Part shown: in pieces, positions 22,118 to 34,057 of the stretch
Numbering within the stretch: position 1 is the stretch's first letter
Layout: every line of letters starts with the position of its first letter
Assembly: GCA_024760905.1 (NCBI GenBank)
Contig: CM045733.1
Location: forward strand, 67,220,001 to 67,284,000
Direction of reading: 5' to 3'
From: Plotosus lineatus
Taxonomy: Eukaryota > Chordata > Actinopteri > Siluriformes > Plotosidae
DNA: 64,000 nucleotides
Notes under the pieces: generated by a model
Told to the model about the DNA's origin: nothing
The model's input: only the letters and a program-made list of their open reading frames with translations
Database searches by the model: none
Program-made: the position numbers and the translations under genes

Positions 22118-22119
<2 letters not shown>
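21421..22119. other. AT-rich non-coding stretch
   Basis: No repeat family or coding signature recognised. Confidence 0.4.

Positions 22120-22183
<64 letters not shown>
22120..22183. repeat. (GT)n microsatellite
   Basis: About 32 GT units. Confidence 0.98.
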
Positions 22184-22185
<2 letters not shown>

Positions 22186-22607
22186 GGAATACGCTCTGTG
22201 GGTATCCGCCAAATCTGGGGGGCCGAAGTGTGCCGGACGGCTGCAAAAGAACTGCCTGAGTAGGCATGCAGAAGATCAATGCAAGCCCCTGAAAATCCCA
22301 TTAGCTCCCAAAGGCACTTGTTGCCTTGGCTTAGACCTTTGCTGGCCATCCTGCCCTGAGCGACATCCCCGCCCCCCCCCCCCCAGCCTTTCTTTTTTTC
22401 TTTAATTTTAGCACATTAGTTCCAGAGCAAGTTAGAAAATGTGAGATGTGTTGCTAGTAGGATAGCAATTGAGAAGGCTTGCTCGCATATCAGGACCATT
22501 AATGAAGGCAAACGGTGTTCACTCAAATGAAAAATATGCTTCTCCATTCTCTACAGAATATAATGTATGAATATACTAGTACAGTACATTATATAGGAAT
22601 TGTAAGA
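22184..22607. other. Unique stretch
   Basis: Bases 22190-22370 are GC-balanced and repeat-free (possible non-coding constraint). A C-run and T-run follow near 22375-22400. Confidence 0.3.
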
Positions 22608-22912
22608 GGTGGCAAGGTGGCATAGCAGTTTCCACTTCAGCCTCAAACCTCACAGCAAGAAGGTTTTGGGATCAAGCCCAATGCCCAGCACTTCTGTTTG
22701 GAGTTGGCACATCCTGCCTGTACTTGCATGGGTTTCATCCACATTCTCTGGTTTCCTCTAACAGTCCAAAGACATACACATTAGGCTGATTATATTCTCA
22801 GGTGTGGGTGTGAATGGCTGTGTCTGTATTGATCCTGCTGTAGTCAGACAAGCTGTTCAGGGTACCAGCTGACTTCACCAAGAGTAGGGTGGAAAGGGTG
22901 CCAGCCTCCCGT
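22608..22912 (+). mobile_element. SINE type C whose tail ends in a microsatellite
   Basis: Head AGGTGGCAAGGTGGCATAGC, CTCACAGCAAGAAGGTTTTG, and core TTTCCTCTAACAGTCCAAAG. It breaks at GCCAGCCTCCC and passes directly into (GT)n(AT)n. Confidence 0.8.
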
Positions 22913-23860
<948 letters not shown>

Positions 23861-24002
23861 TATATAAAATTTATATAGAAGTTAATTTTAAAGTGTGCTA
23901 TGCATGCTAATGTCATACAGGCAACGTGTATTAATATATAAATAAATTATACACCTTATAATGACAATAAATAAATATATATATATATATATATATATAG
24001 AT

Positions 24003-24380
24003 AGATAGATACTGTACAACTGTCTGTCTTCCTTTCGGCTTTTTCCCTTTTACTCAGGAGTCGCCACAGCGAACCATCTGATTTGCACGTTTGATTTGGC
24101 AGAGGTTTTTACGTCGGATGCCCTTCCTGTCACAACCCTTTTTAGCAAGGGACAGAAACACGCTGACGACTTTGCAGCCTACTCTTTACGAATGTCAGCA
24201 ATGGTTCTTTTACATGCCTCTCACCATAGACAGTGAGATACATGGCCCGCCTTTGATAACCCTGCACTAAGAGCTGCACTAACCTTGTGGAGAGTGGGAC
24301 TTGAACCCCCAACCTTTGGATCAGCGATCCAGCGCCCTATACCTCTAGACCACTACTGCGCCAGATAGATACTGTACAAC
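24003..24380 (-). mobile_element. SINE type A, full length, with 18-bp target duplication
   Basis: The SINE occupies 24021-24362. The duplication AGATAGATACTGTACAAC is perfect at 24003-24020 and 24363-24380. The low end has CTTTCGGCTTTTTCCC and GAGTCGCCACAGCGAA (RTE-type tail in reverse); the high end has the tRNA-like head. A perfect duplication suggests a comparatively recent insertion. Confidence 0.93.
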
Positions 24381-24594
24381 AAACCTTATAAATAACAAAT
24401 CCACAGCCACGTCAAGGAGGAGAATCACTGGCGACACTGGTGCTTGATTGGGACTCTTCAGAGCCTTTGCTTTACAGTAGTACGTATCATGTTAGTGTCC
24501 AAACTCAAAGTATTTTTATGACAGTCCGTAATGCACAACGATAAGGCATTTTCCATTTTCACAACGGCCTTATTGCACTCTTCCTGTTATGGTC
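24381..24594. other. Unique sequence between SINE and LTR
   Basis: Nothing recognised. Confidence 0.4.
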
Positions 24595-24867
24595 TGTCAT
24601 AGTTGGCGGTGTTTAACTCGTCTCTCTTTCTGCATGCACTGGTGAGGGATGTAGCTGTTACCCGCAGGCGAAATCCAGAGAGCGCACCTGAATTCTCTCA
24701 GCCAACAGCGTGCTAGAGGAGCTTCGTGCTCAACACTGTTTTTTTTCCCCTCACCACTACGGAGAACACGATTTTCCTGCACCCCAGTGCTTCCCCTGAG
24801 CTCAATAAAAGTCTTTGTTTTATATTTGGTCTCCTGCATTTTGGGTTCTGATTGATATGCATTTTCT
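24595..24867 (+). mobile_element. Solo LTR, plus orientation, 3' end eroded
   Basis: Starts TGTTATGGTCTG after CTTCC (24590-24594), shares AGAGAGCGCACCTGAATTC, CAATAAAAGTC and GGTCTCCTGCATTTTGGG with the minus LTR next door, but lacks the canonical CA end. A CTTCC also occurs at 24868-24872. Confidence 0.75.
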
Positions 24868-24954
24868 CTTCCTACTTCTTAATGTAGCGCACAGTCGACT
24901 CGGTAATGACGTAATGGCGAGCCACAGACGCAAACGTTCACTAGATGATCTTCC

Positions 24955-25423
24955 TGTGATGCCGGGAGCATATCAGTCGGACCCAAAAATGCAGGAGACC
25001 AAGTACGATGAAACAAAGACTTTTATTGAGCTCAGGGGAAGCAAGCACTGTATATTGGTAGTAGGATGCTGAGGTTGGAACTACCAGGCAGAAGGCCCAG
25101 AGGAAGACCAAAGAGAAGATTTATGGATGTGGTGAAGGCGGACATGAAGGTGGTTGGAGTAAGAGTAGAAGATGCAGAGGATAGGGAGAGATGGAGGCAG
25201 ATCATTTGCTGTGGCGACCCCTGAAGGGAACAGCCGAAAGAAAAAGAAGAAGGGAAGCAAGTACTGGGGTGCGGGAAAATCGTGTTCACCGTAGTGGTGA
25301 GGGAAAAACAGTGTCGAGCACGGAGCTCCTCTAGCACGCTGATGGCTGAGTGAATTCAGGTGCGCTCTCAGAGAGAGAGAGAGAGAAAGAGATAAACGCC
25401 GCCAACTAGCACAGACCATGACA
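24955..25423 (-). mobile_element. Solo LTR, minus orientation, with nested RTE insertion
   Basis: Read on the minus strand it begins TGTCATGGTCTGTGC at 25423 and ends CCCGGCATCACA at 24955. The 5-bp duplication CTTCC is present at 24950-24954 and 25424-25428. AATAAAAGTC lies near the 25020 end. The RTE 3' piece at 25051-25251 interrupts it. Confidence 0.85.
25035..25266 (+). mobile_element. 5'-truncated RTE LINE insertion with target duplication
   Basis: Only about 200 bp of LINE 3' end remain: TATTGGTAGTAGGATGCTGA, then CTGTGGCGACCCCTGAAGGG and AAAAAGAAGAAG. It is bounded by GGGAAGCAAGCACTG (25036-25050) and GGGAAGCAAGTACTG (25252-25266), a 14/15 match. Severe 5' truncation with target duplication is the signature of target-primed reverse transcription. 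Confidence 0.9.
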
Positions 25424-25439
25424 CTTCCTGGGCGTTTTG

Positions 25440-25790
25440 GGTCCATTTTCAAGGCCTTAGCGTATACAACAGTACTTCGAAGCACATGAGAGAAAAACTT
25501 AGGCACTTGGCTGGAGAGATGACTCCTACTCCATTTCTCTTCCCATCCACACCATAAAAAAACAGCTTAAACCCTGTTCCTAAGCTTCTAGCCTTGCTAC
25601 CTTTCCACCTGGTCTCCTGAACACACGGTATGTCCACCTTCCTCTTCTGCATCATGTCAGCCGGCTCTCTATCTTTTCCTTTCATAGTTCCAACATTCAA
25701 AGTCCCTACTCTCAGTCCTAGACTCACGCCTTTCCTCTTCTCTCTCCACCTACGGACACGCCTCCCGCCTCTCTTTCTTCGACCCTGTCC
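25440..25790 (-). mobile_element. RTE LINE 5' part, endonuclease N-terminus
   Basis: The minus strand from 25727 reads MSLGLRVGTLNVGTMKG, then PCVQETRWKGSKA and VDGKRNGVGVI. This is the start of the RTE AP-endonuclease and overlaps the first residues of the copy at 3904. The low-coordinate boundary is uncertain. Confidence 0.75.
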
Positions 25791-26531
25791 CTCATAATTA
25801 TTGGCACCTCTGGTTAAGATGTGTTCTTTAGCTTATAAATTGATTCCTTTTCTAAATACTATATGACCACAATGAAAAAGAGAGGAAAATCCAATCTTTA
25901 ATTCAAGTGCATTTATTCGGTGGGGGGGGGGAACAATCCCACATTAAGAAATTATTCTTTTACATAAAAAAATCATGTGTGCCACAATTATTAGAAAACC
26001 TGATATTAACACTTTATGCATTCCCCTTTTGCCAACAAAACAGAACCTAATCTCCTATAATATTTCACAAGATGGGAGAATACAGAAAGAGGGATCTTCA
26101 CCCATTCCTCTCTGCACAATCTCTCTAAACCATCCAGTGACCTGGGTCCTCTCTTTTTCTCCTCTTCAGCTCACGCTACACGTTTTCAATGGGGGACTGA
26201 GATGGTCATTGGAGGAGGTTGATTCTGTCTCTGTTAAACCATTTCTGTGTAGATTTGGCCGCATGGTTGGGGTCATTATTTGGCTGAAAGTCCCAGTGAC
26301 GACCCATCTTCAGCTTTCAGGCAAATGCATATTATAAAAAAAATAATGATTATTTAGACAGGGGGTTTTTGTTTTCCCTTTAAAATTTACTTGAGTTGAA
26401 AGTTACATTTTTCTACAATTTTTCGATGTAAGAGTAGCTTCTGCAAAAAAAAAAAAAAAAAAAAGTAATTTATTTTAAAGCTTTTAATAACATCTTAACC
26501 AGGGATGGCAATAATTATGGAGGGCATTGTA
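25784..26531 (-). mobile_element. Tc1/mariner-like transposon relic
   Basis: Ends CATAATTATTGGCACCTCTG and, near 26491-26520, TTAACCAGGGATGGCAATAA form degenerate inverted repeats of the TAATTATTGGCA class. In the interior, GGGTCATTATTTGGCTGAAA and TTCAGGCAAATGCATATTAT are transposase phrases in reverse. Poly-G, poly-A and stops show decay. Confidence 0.75.
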
Positions 26532-26639
26532 GCATATTGCATTCCTTAAAGTAACCACTTCTGTGAATCATTCTCATGAATCATGAATACACACCAGTAT
26601 GTAAGCAATGTTGAAGTCCAGCTTGGTCATTTATTTGTT

Positions 26640-26816
26640 TACAAGGTCAAAATAAGGGCAATAATGAGCAATACATCCCGCCCACTTCACAACCTTCTGA
26701 ACAGTCATAGCATCACATTCAGGGAGAGACTGATACTACCTAAATGCTATTCCGAAAGACACAGGAAATTATTCCGACCTGTGACCATTAAACTGTACAT
26801 CTCCTCCATATAGCAA
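26640..26816 (+). pseudogene. Possible LINE ORF2 C-terminal fragment
   Basis: The frame reads SNTSRPLHNLLNSHSITFRE and HRKLFRPVTIKLY, resembling the end of L2/CR1-type ORF2 (conserved PLH and IRLYN-like motif). Short and uncertain. Confidence 0.4.
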
Positions 26817-26956
26817 CATCTGCTGTAATATACTCAAAATTTGCACTACATTCACATTCTAGTGTTTATCATATTGATAATAATGTACATATCACTCACC
26901 GACAGGATTCATTCTGTATCTGTTTATATAGATATTAGAAACTTTTTTAAAAAATG

Positions 26957-26957
<1 letters not shown>

Positions 26958-27015
<58 letters not shown>
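26958..27015. repeat. (CA)n microsatellite
   Basis: About 28 CA units. Confidence 0.97.
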
Positions 27016-27017
<2 letters not shown>

Positions 27018-27814
27018 TATATATAGTAATAGGTAATAGGTGTGTATAGAAAGGAAATTAGCTCGGTGGTAGGTCCATAAGATAGAAAGGTCATTTTAAA
27101 TTTGGGACTTTTTATCCATGATTCATTCTTTCCGATTCATGGCCTGAGATGTTCACATTTACACAATGAAAAAGCCCACAAAGGAAAACTTTGTTGGTGG
27201 ATGAATGTACTGTACCTCTATTAAAAAGCTTTCTGCACACTTTCTTCTACAGCCTGATGTTCTGAAAGTGGGAGAGAATAACTTTGGTTACATGAAGGAA
27301 AAGAACTTATAAGGACACTGTCATAGGGTATGTGGGGTTTAATTCACTGGCATTGATTTTACTGAAATCTTCATAGAACTCTAGCTACACCTGAGGAATA
27401 TGTAGAGTATGCGTGCTGATGTGTCAGGGTCTTCTACTGTGCTACTACGAGGTACTTTGGAGGAGCTTGACAGTTTTTTTTTTTGTCTACTTGGTCTGAC
27501 ATTCCTTTGTCTTGCATAGAGATTTGTGGATCATGTCATTGAATCCAAAGAAACTTTCGGATTCTGGGAAAGGTTGATGGTCCATGAATAGGAATGGAAT
27601 GGACTCATGATGGGCCACACTGACTTGGAGTACTGGGACTTCCACTTCCAATGACCAGTTCTAATGGTTCCCATTGATTGTCTTAATTGTGAGTGTTTGC
27701 GTAAAGGGCCACATGGGCTCTTCATTGTATAATGGTTGATTAAGTTGATCACAGTTCCAGAGCTCCATCAGATCAATATATTTTTCGGTTAAAATTATAC
27801 GTTTTCGCAGTTTA
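27016..27814. other. Non-coding stretch
   Basis: AT-rich unique sequence, nothing recognised. Confidence 0.4.
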
Positions 27815-27946
27815 AACTTTTGAGCTGTCATCTATGTTCTTTTCGGAATAAAATATTGAAATTTTGCACTTCCACATCATTATATTCAGTTTTTCTTCAC
27901 ACTGTGTATAGTGTCCCAACTTTTTTGGAATCCGGTTTGTATATGG
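27815..27946. repeat. Interspersed repeat R1, copy 1
   Basis: CAGTTTAAACTTTTGAGCTG, TCTATGTTCTTTTCGG and TTTTTGGAATCCGGTTTGTA align with 53287-53440. Probably the end of a DNA transposon; class not determined. Confidence 0.6.
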
Positions 27947-28019
27947 ACATACGTTGAGAAGGTTTGTAAATATGGCAGGGGCTGCTTGGGCTGTGAGGTT
28001 TTCTGAAATGGATGTGATG

Positions 28020-28340
28020 ACTGGCTGGTGTGGTGGTGTATTGATTAGAATGTTCTCCTCGGAGCAAGAAGATCCTAGGTTTGACTTCTGTGCTCAGTGA
28101 ACGAGTTCCTGGAGTTCTCAGGAGTTTGGTCTTTCTCTTCGTGTTTGTATCAGTTTATTTCAGGTGCTTTTTCCTCTCATAGTCTAAAGACATATGCATG
28201 AGGTTAACTGGCTAATACAAATTGCCCGTAAGTGTGAGTGTGAATGGATGCGTGTGGGGGAGGAGCAGTGGACTGGGGAGCTGTTCAAGGTGCAGCCTGC
28301 CTTACCCCAGATTTGGTTGAGATAGGCTTCACTATCATTG
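28020..28340 (+). mobile_element. SINE type C, full length
   Basis: GTGTGGTGGTGTATTGATTA head, GAGCAAGAAGATCCTAGG, TCATAGTCTAAAGACATATG core and GTTGAGATAGGCTTCACTAT tail start. Confidence 0.78.
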
Positions 28341-28639
28341 TGTTATTGTTGCATATCCAGCACTGCCCTTGGCTGGCTTAGCCATCCTGAGGATAACTAA
28401 GGACGGCAACTTAAGTGCAGGATGACTCAGCTGGCTAAGTTTTTCTTCCCTGCTACATCCATAGGTCAGATAATGTGAATGTAAAATAATAGTGTTTATA
28501 ACCAAAAAAAAAACAGAAAGACAATAAACAAAAATGTATTCTAAAAGCAATATCACACACTCAAGACAAAATAATAAAAAAAAAACTAGACAATTATATT
28601 AAAAGCCAATACCTTGTGAATCCATCCATTAGCTGTACA
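28341..28639. other. Non-coding stretch
   Basis: Unique or unidentified. GCCATCCTGAGGATAACTAA suggests an old repeat but no family was assigned. Confidence 0.35.
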
Positions 28640-28778
28640 CTTTGTCCATCACTGTTGTGGGGGATGCCGGATATAATCTCAGCTGACTGTGGGTGAGAGG
28701 TGTTCGGATAGGCTCTAGCCTCCCTGCAACATTGGTGGCAAATGAAGAAATTAATTCATGAATGAATAGATGAATGAA
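28640..28778 (+). mobile_element. SINE tail fragment
   Basis: GATGCCGGATATAATCTCAG, GATAGGCTCTAGCCTCCCTG and GAATGAATAGATGAATGAAT. Confidence 0.55.
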
Positions 28779-28864
28779 TGGATAATTCTAGCATCAAGGA
28801 TGTTGTCAAAGATAAAATCGGTTTTTAGAATCAGATATTTTTCTGACTATATTTAAAGGGAGAA

Positions 28865-29258
28865 AGGTGCCAACCCTCAATTTTCAGAGGGATCTCTTCC
28901 ACCAACTGCCTTCATGTCCTCCCCTTCACCACGTCCATGAATCTTCTCTTTGGTCTTCCTCTAGGCCTTCTGCCTGGTAGTTACAACCTCAGCATCCTAC
29001 TACCAATATACTCACTATCCCTCCTCTGTACATGTCCAAACCATCTCAATCTAGCTTCTCGGACTTTCTCTCCAAAGCGTCTTACATGTGCTGTCCCTCT
29101 GATGTGCTCTTTTCCTTTCATTCTTGCCGATACCTTCCTATCACACATCACACCGGACACTTTTCTCCAACCATTCCAACCAGCCTGCACACACTTCTTC
29201 ACCTCTTTTCCACTCTTTCCATTGCTCTGGATTGTTCAGCCTCCTCTTCTTCTTCTTT
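28865..29258 (-). mobile_element. RTE LINE 3' fragment with internal deletion
   Basis: Minus-strand coding fragments RLRWFGHVQRRDSEYIGSR and AGWNGWRKVSGVMCDRKVS are fused, missing the MLYGLETVA segment between them. It abuts the next copy in the same orientation. Confidence 0.8.
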
Positions 29259-30045
29259 TCTTTTCAGCTGTTCCCTTCAGGGGTCACCACAGAGAAACAT
29301 CTGTCGCCATCTCACCCTATCCTCTGCATCTTCTTCTCTTACACCAACTACCTTCATGTCCTCCTTCACCACATCCATGAATCGTCTCTTTGGTCTTCCT
29401 CTAGGCCTTCTGCCTGGTAGTTCCAACCTCAGCATCCTACTGCCAATATACTCACTATCCCTCCTCTCTACATGTCCAAACCATCTCAATCTGGCCTCTA
29501 TGACTTTGTCTCCAAAACCTCTTACATGTGCTGTCCCTCTGATGTACTCATTCCTGATCCTATTCCATCCTCGTTACTCCCAAAGAGAACCTCAACATTT
29601 TCATCTCTGCTACCTCCAGCTCTGCCTCCTGTCTTTTCCCCAGGGCCACTGTTTCTAAACCATACAACATCGCTGGCCTCATCACCATCTTGTACACTTT
29701 TCCTTTCATTCTTGCCGATACCTTCCTATCACACATCACACCGGACACTTTTCTCCAGCCATTCCAACCTGCCTGCACACGCTTCTTCACCTCTTTTCCA
29801 CACTCTCCATTGGTCTGGATTGTTGAGCCTAAGTACTTAAAATCCTCCACCTTCCTTATCTCTGCTCCCTGTAACATCACCGTTCCTCTTGGGTCCTTCT
29901 CATTCATACACATTTTTTCTGTCTTACTGAGGCTAACCTTCATTCCTCTCCTTTCCAGGACATACCTCCACCTCTCTAGATTTTCCTGCACTTATTCTCT
30001 GCTCTCACTGCAAATCACAAGATCATCTGCAAACATCATAACACA
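29240..30045 (-). mobile_element. RTE LINE 3' third
   Basis: Starts (3' end) with CTTCTTCTTCTTTTCTTTTC and GGGGTCACCACAG. Upstream on the minus strand it encodes MMFADD (about 30018-30033), ENLERWRYVLERRGMKVSLS, FKYLGSTIQTNGECGKEVKK and MLYGLETVALGKRQEAELEV. Here the catalytic ADD is intact but the 5' two thirds are missing. Confidence 0.88.
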
Positions 30046-30204
30046 GTAATATGCAATGCAATGAATTCAATTCAGTAAATAACAAACAATATAAGATGAA
30101 AAATCAAGTCCTTTAGTGCCATGCTTTCGACCCCCCACCCACTGTATATATTTTTAATTGCAAGGGAAGGGAAAATTACTGTATTGCTTCATCACATCAA
30201 ATAT

Positions 30205-30246
<42 letters not shown>

Positions 30247-31219
30247 CATCACTACCATTAACCAGTGCGGCAAGGTGACCACATACCAGTTTTTCATACA
30301 TATAGAAGTATTTAATTTGAAATACTCTGAAGATAATTATATGTCATTTAACAGTTAAATGAATGCTGTTCCAGTGTATCAAATAGTTTGTTGTGACGTT
30401 TTTCCTAGAATAAGATCAAATAAGCTTTATTAATGCCACACTGGAGGGAATTTATGTGTCACAGTAGCAGGGAAAAACAGACAAAGTGTCACTCAAAAGT
30501 CAGTACAAAATAATGAAAAAAGTAAATATTAAAAAATGGAATATGATGTGAAAATACATAACAGCAGCAAGGACAGTTTTCAGAAAACTTGATTTGTCCA
30601 GTGAAACCTAATCTGTGTGCATTGGTCCAGAATACCCTGACTTGTTAGGATAAGGGTGCAGAGGTGCCACCTTAAAACCACCCCTTTGTGTGTTTGGTTA
30701 AGGAAAGGATTATGTGCTGGTCTTTAAAGAGGCTGGAGAGCCCACCCTCTTTTTTTTTTTTTTTTTTTTTAGAATACTTCAATGACTGCCATACAACTCG
30801 ATCTTGCTTCTTTTTTTCTGCTTTAGGAATCCCTGAGCTTCACCCATCAGGTTTCTCCAATCACCTGGAGTGTATGCCACCCAGCAGGATACGCTTTCAT
30901 CTTTTGTCATGAAGCAGGGAAAGGGGTGGCTTTATTTTCTTTCTTTTTTTTTTTTTTTTAACCATGCAGCTGGTTTTGGCATCTGTCTCCCAAACCTAAT
31001 GCAGCAATACAGTACTAACCGCCAAATTCAGACAACTTCAAACTCTCTGTTTTGGGTTATGCAGCATCTTAAACACACAAAGATATTAAAATATAAAAAT
31101 GAATTTTTTGACGTGCAAATTATAATTCAAATATATATTTTCATCTATTTTCCTAATCTTCATATGTTCATGTTACTCAAGGAAAAGTTAGTGAAACTCT
31201 AAACTATAGTATTCTCATG
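30046..31219. other. Non-coding stretch with long poly-A
   Basis: A35 at 30210-30244, T-runs near 30750 and 30945. AATAAGCTTTATTAATGCCA (about 30417) may be an old LINE 3' end. No gene seen. Confidence 0.4.
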
Positions 31220-31700
31220 CCGTTCATTCCAAGGGCATGCAGCATCAGGGTGCAGAGCGCTGGACTCTTTTTATTGGATAAGTGGAGTGCCTTTGTGCTT
31301 TTGAACTGGCAATAGCCCGTCGGGCTCTTAATCACTGCTTCTCCGAGGTAACCAGTATTCTGAGAGCAGGGATAAAAAAAAAAAAAAAAAAAAAAGCCAC
31401 TAGCTATTCAAGAAGCTGTTGATCTAGACCTCATTGTGCTCACCACTATGGCTTGGGCAAGCAAGGTAAACAAATGGCAAACAAAAGGCGGTGCTTCACA
31501 GCCAAGCAGGCTCTGTGGGGGTTCACATCCTGCATGCAAGCCAGGCGCCCGGAACCCCATGATAATTGTGACTGTGTGTTACCTATGTGTGTGCAGTCAC
31601 CTGCCAGACGACCTCTAATTCCGAGGAAATCCAACAGCTTTGGCACAGTTATCATCTTTATCATATAATGACACCCAGTAGACCACAAGATATTCTGTGA
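31220..31700. other. Unique stretch; candidate conserved non-coding element
   Basis: Apart from the A-run at 31373-31395 the block lacks repeats and has balanced composition. Overlapping frames on both strands share no domain with known proteins. Confidence 0.2.
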
Positions 31701-31872
31701 TCTCATAACATGAACTCTGTGTATATCTAATACAGTATTGTTTGATCTATCTACTATAATTACGGGAGAAGATCACATTAAAGACTTTAAGTCTGCTGAA
31801 ATAGAAATCCAGAATATAATTCAACTCTCAAATCAATGCAGATGTAAAACATTGCAGATACTATGCACCTGT

Positions 31873-32199
31873 TTCTTCTTCTTTTCCTTTTGGCAAATCA
31901 TCTGATTCGCATGATTGGTTTGGCATAGGGTTTTACATCGGATGCCTTTCCTGACACAACTCTTTCGCAAGGGAGAGCAACGCGCTGATGGTTATGCAGT
32001 CTACTCTTTACGAAAGTCAGCAATGGTTCTTTTACATGAACCTCTTCCCATAGACAGTGAGAGACATGGCCCGCCTTTGATAACCCAGTTAGCTGCACTA
32101 GGAGGGGACACTGAGAACCTTGTGGAGAGTGGAACTCGAACCAACCAAACTTAAGATCAGCGATCGAGCGCCCTTTACCACCAGGCCACCACTGCCCCT
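31873..32199 (-). mobile_element. SINE type A, full length
   Basis: CTTCTTCTTTTCCTTTTGGC tail in reverse (the GGGGTCGCCACAG phrase is deleted), body CATAGACAGTGAGAGACATG, head ACCACCAGGCCACCACTGCC. Confidence 0.85.
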
Positions 32200-32499
32200 G
32201 GTGAACACCAAAATAAAGCCTCACAATGCGTATTGGCATGCATTGTACCCTAGTCTAAAATTCCAAATTATAGTGTGCCAGGACAGTTTACATACACAGT
32301 ACTTATAATTAGGGCGCTGAAAACCTCTGGGTTTGATCCCCTTAGGAATCAAGTTTATCCAAAAGGTTTGTTGTTTGAGACAAACATCCACATTATGCTG
32401 TGAATGCCATTTTTTTACACCCTTGAAACCTTTCCCAGATGGCGGCATGGAATTTCGAGAAAGAAAGAAAAAAAAGCATTCACCTTTTTACAAAGCAAT

Positions 32500-33522
32500 G
32501 TAATTGAGAACAAACTGTCATTGAAATGGAGAGGAGCATGACGACAGTCCATAGTCGGCTGCTCTCCAGTTCCAGTGGGTGCTGCATTTAGAGATGGGTA
32601 ACTAGGCGTGCTCCGGGCCCCTGATGCTGAGAGTCCCCATGCTTTCCAGGGCAGCTGACTGACATGAGAGGCTGCCACAGATAACATGCGAAACAGACAT
32701 CCACAATAGCCTTTCACTGCCTTTAGCACACACAGTTCACAGTCAATCGCTTGCTGCGGTTGACATAGACAGGCAGCAATTGTGATCATGTTTGCTTCAC
32801 ATCTCAGTTTTTCTACAATGTGATTTATGAAAACATTAAAAAAAAAAAAGTCAGAACAGATTTCACATTGGGCTTAAATGCAAGTGTGTTTCATTTCCAA
32901 CCTCCTTCATTACATACACCAAATTTACTTTCGTTTTTCTCCGTGAACATATGTAGCTAAAGTTTTACATTAGAGTTATGTTTATAAAACTTTCACTTAG
33001 AGCAAACTTTTCGAAACTGTTAGCATTTCATTAAAACCATGTAATAAATATAATGAGTAATTCTAGAAGACAATCCGAAAGTGTAGGACAATCAAAGAAG
33101 AAAGAAACTTTGTGGATAAATGCACACGTGAATTAACTTGAATGCTCATTGAATCTTCCACAATGTAGGCTGGAGCGAGTGTCAGTGGCCTTACTCGTCT
33201 CACTGCCCTATTTCGGCCTGGAGACAAAGGCTTAAAAATAGAAAGAATCGGGATTCGGAGAACAAAAGTTACCCCTCCAAATTATGAAAATGAGCCAAAA
33301 ATGTTCCATTGCCTTCTGATATACCATCAATCATTCCTCAGGCCGCCGTCTCCAGTCTAAAGCAATCTAAAGGTATTTAAAAGCTTGAAACATCAATCCA
33401 AATGCCTTTTCATGTGTCACTTTAAGAGTAATTGTCATGTCCATCATTTTCAACTTTGTCTGTGTAAAACGTGTATGATTTTCTATATTTAAAACAAATT
33501 TGCTTTAATTGCAATATGTTCA

Positions 33523-33528
<6 letters not shown>
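32500..33528. other. Unique block; candidate conserved non-coding elements
   Basis: About 32520-32790 and 33150-33420 are repeat-free and compositionally even between AT-rich parts. No splice-bounded coding segment was found. Confidence 0.25.

Positions 33529-33556
<28 letters not shown>
33529..33556. repeat. Poly-A tract
   Basis: 28 A. Confidence 0.9.
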
Positions 33557-33557
<1 letters not shown>

Positions 33558-33639
33558 GAACTGTGTATACGAGATATAAGATGGTTTGGTCGGGTTTTTT
33601 TACACTGTAGAAGCCAATCGGAGGGAAAGAAGGCAGCCA

Positions 33640-34018
33640 TGCACCATTTAAAAGGTTTATGCCTGTGTATTTTATTTTATTTTTTTGTATAAACAGCGGC
33701 AAAACAGGTTACAGCCTGATTATTCCTCCCCAAATTATTCCCATCTGTCCTTTGATTCTGTGGCCTGAGCCTCTTTTCAGAGTCCTGACAGGGAGTACTG
33801 CCGCAAACAGTAAAGTGGTAGGGGGCCTTCGTTTCGCACCAATCCTCGATTGTGCCCTTCCAAACCAAAGCACTCTTCTATAGCTTTTTGATAGGCTTTC
33901 AATCTCAGCCCCACTGACAAGGTTTTCTTTGGGAGGAGTAGGAGTTGGTATTTTTTTTTTTTTTTTGGTGATGTTGTAGGGGGCAGTGGGGCAGAAGGCC
34001 CACTGCAGAGATTTAAGG

Positions 34019-34057
<39 letters not shown>

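Noticed and set aside
24590..24872. A full LTR retrotransposon between the LTRs at 24595 and 24955
   Set aside because: The two LTRs are in opposite orientation and only ~90 bp separate them; no gag or pol sequence.
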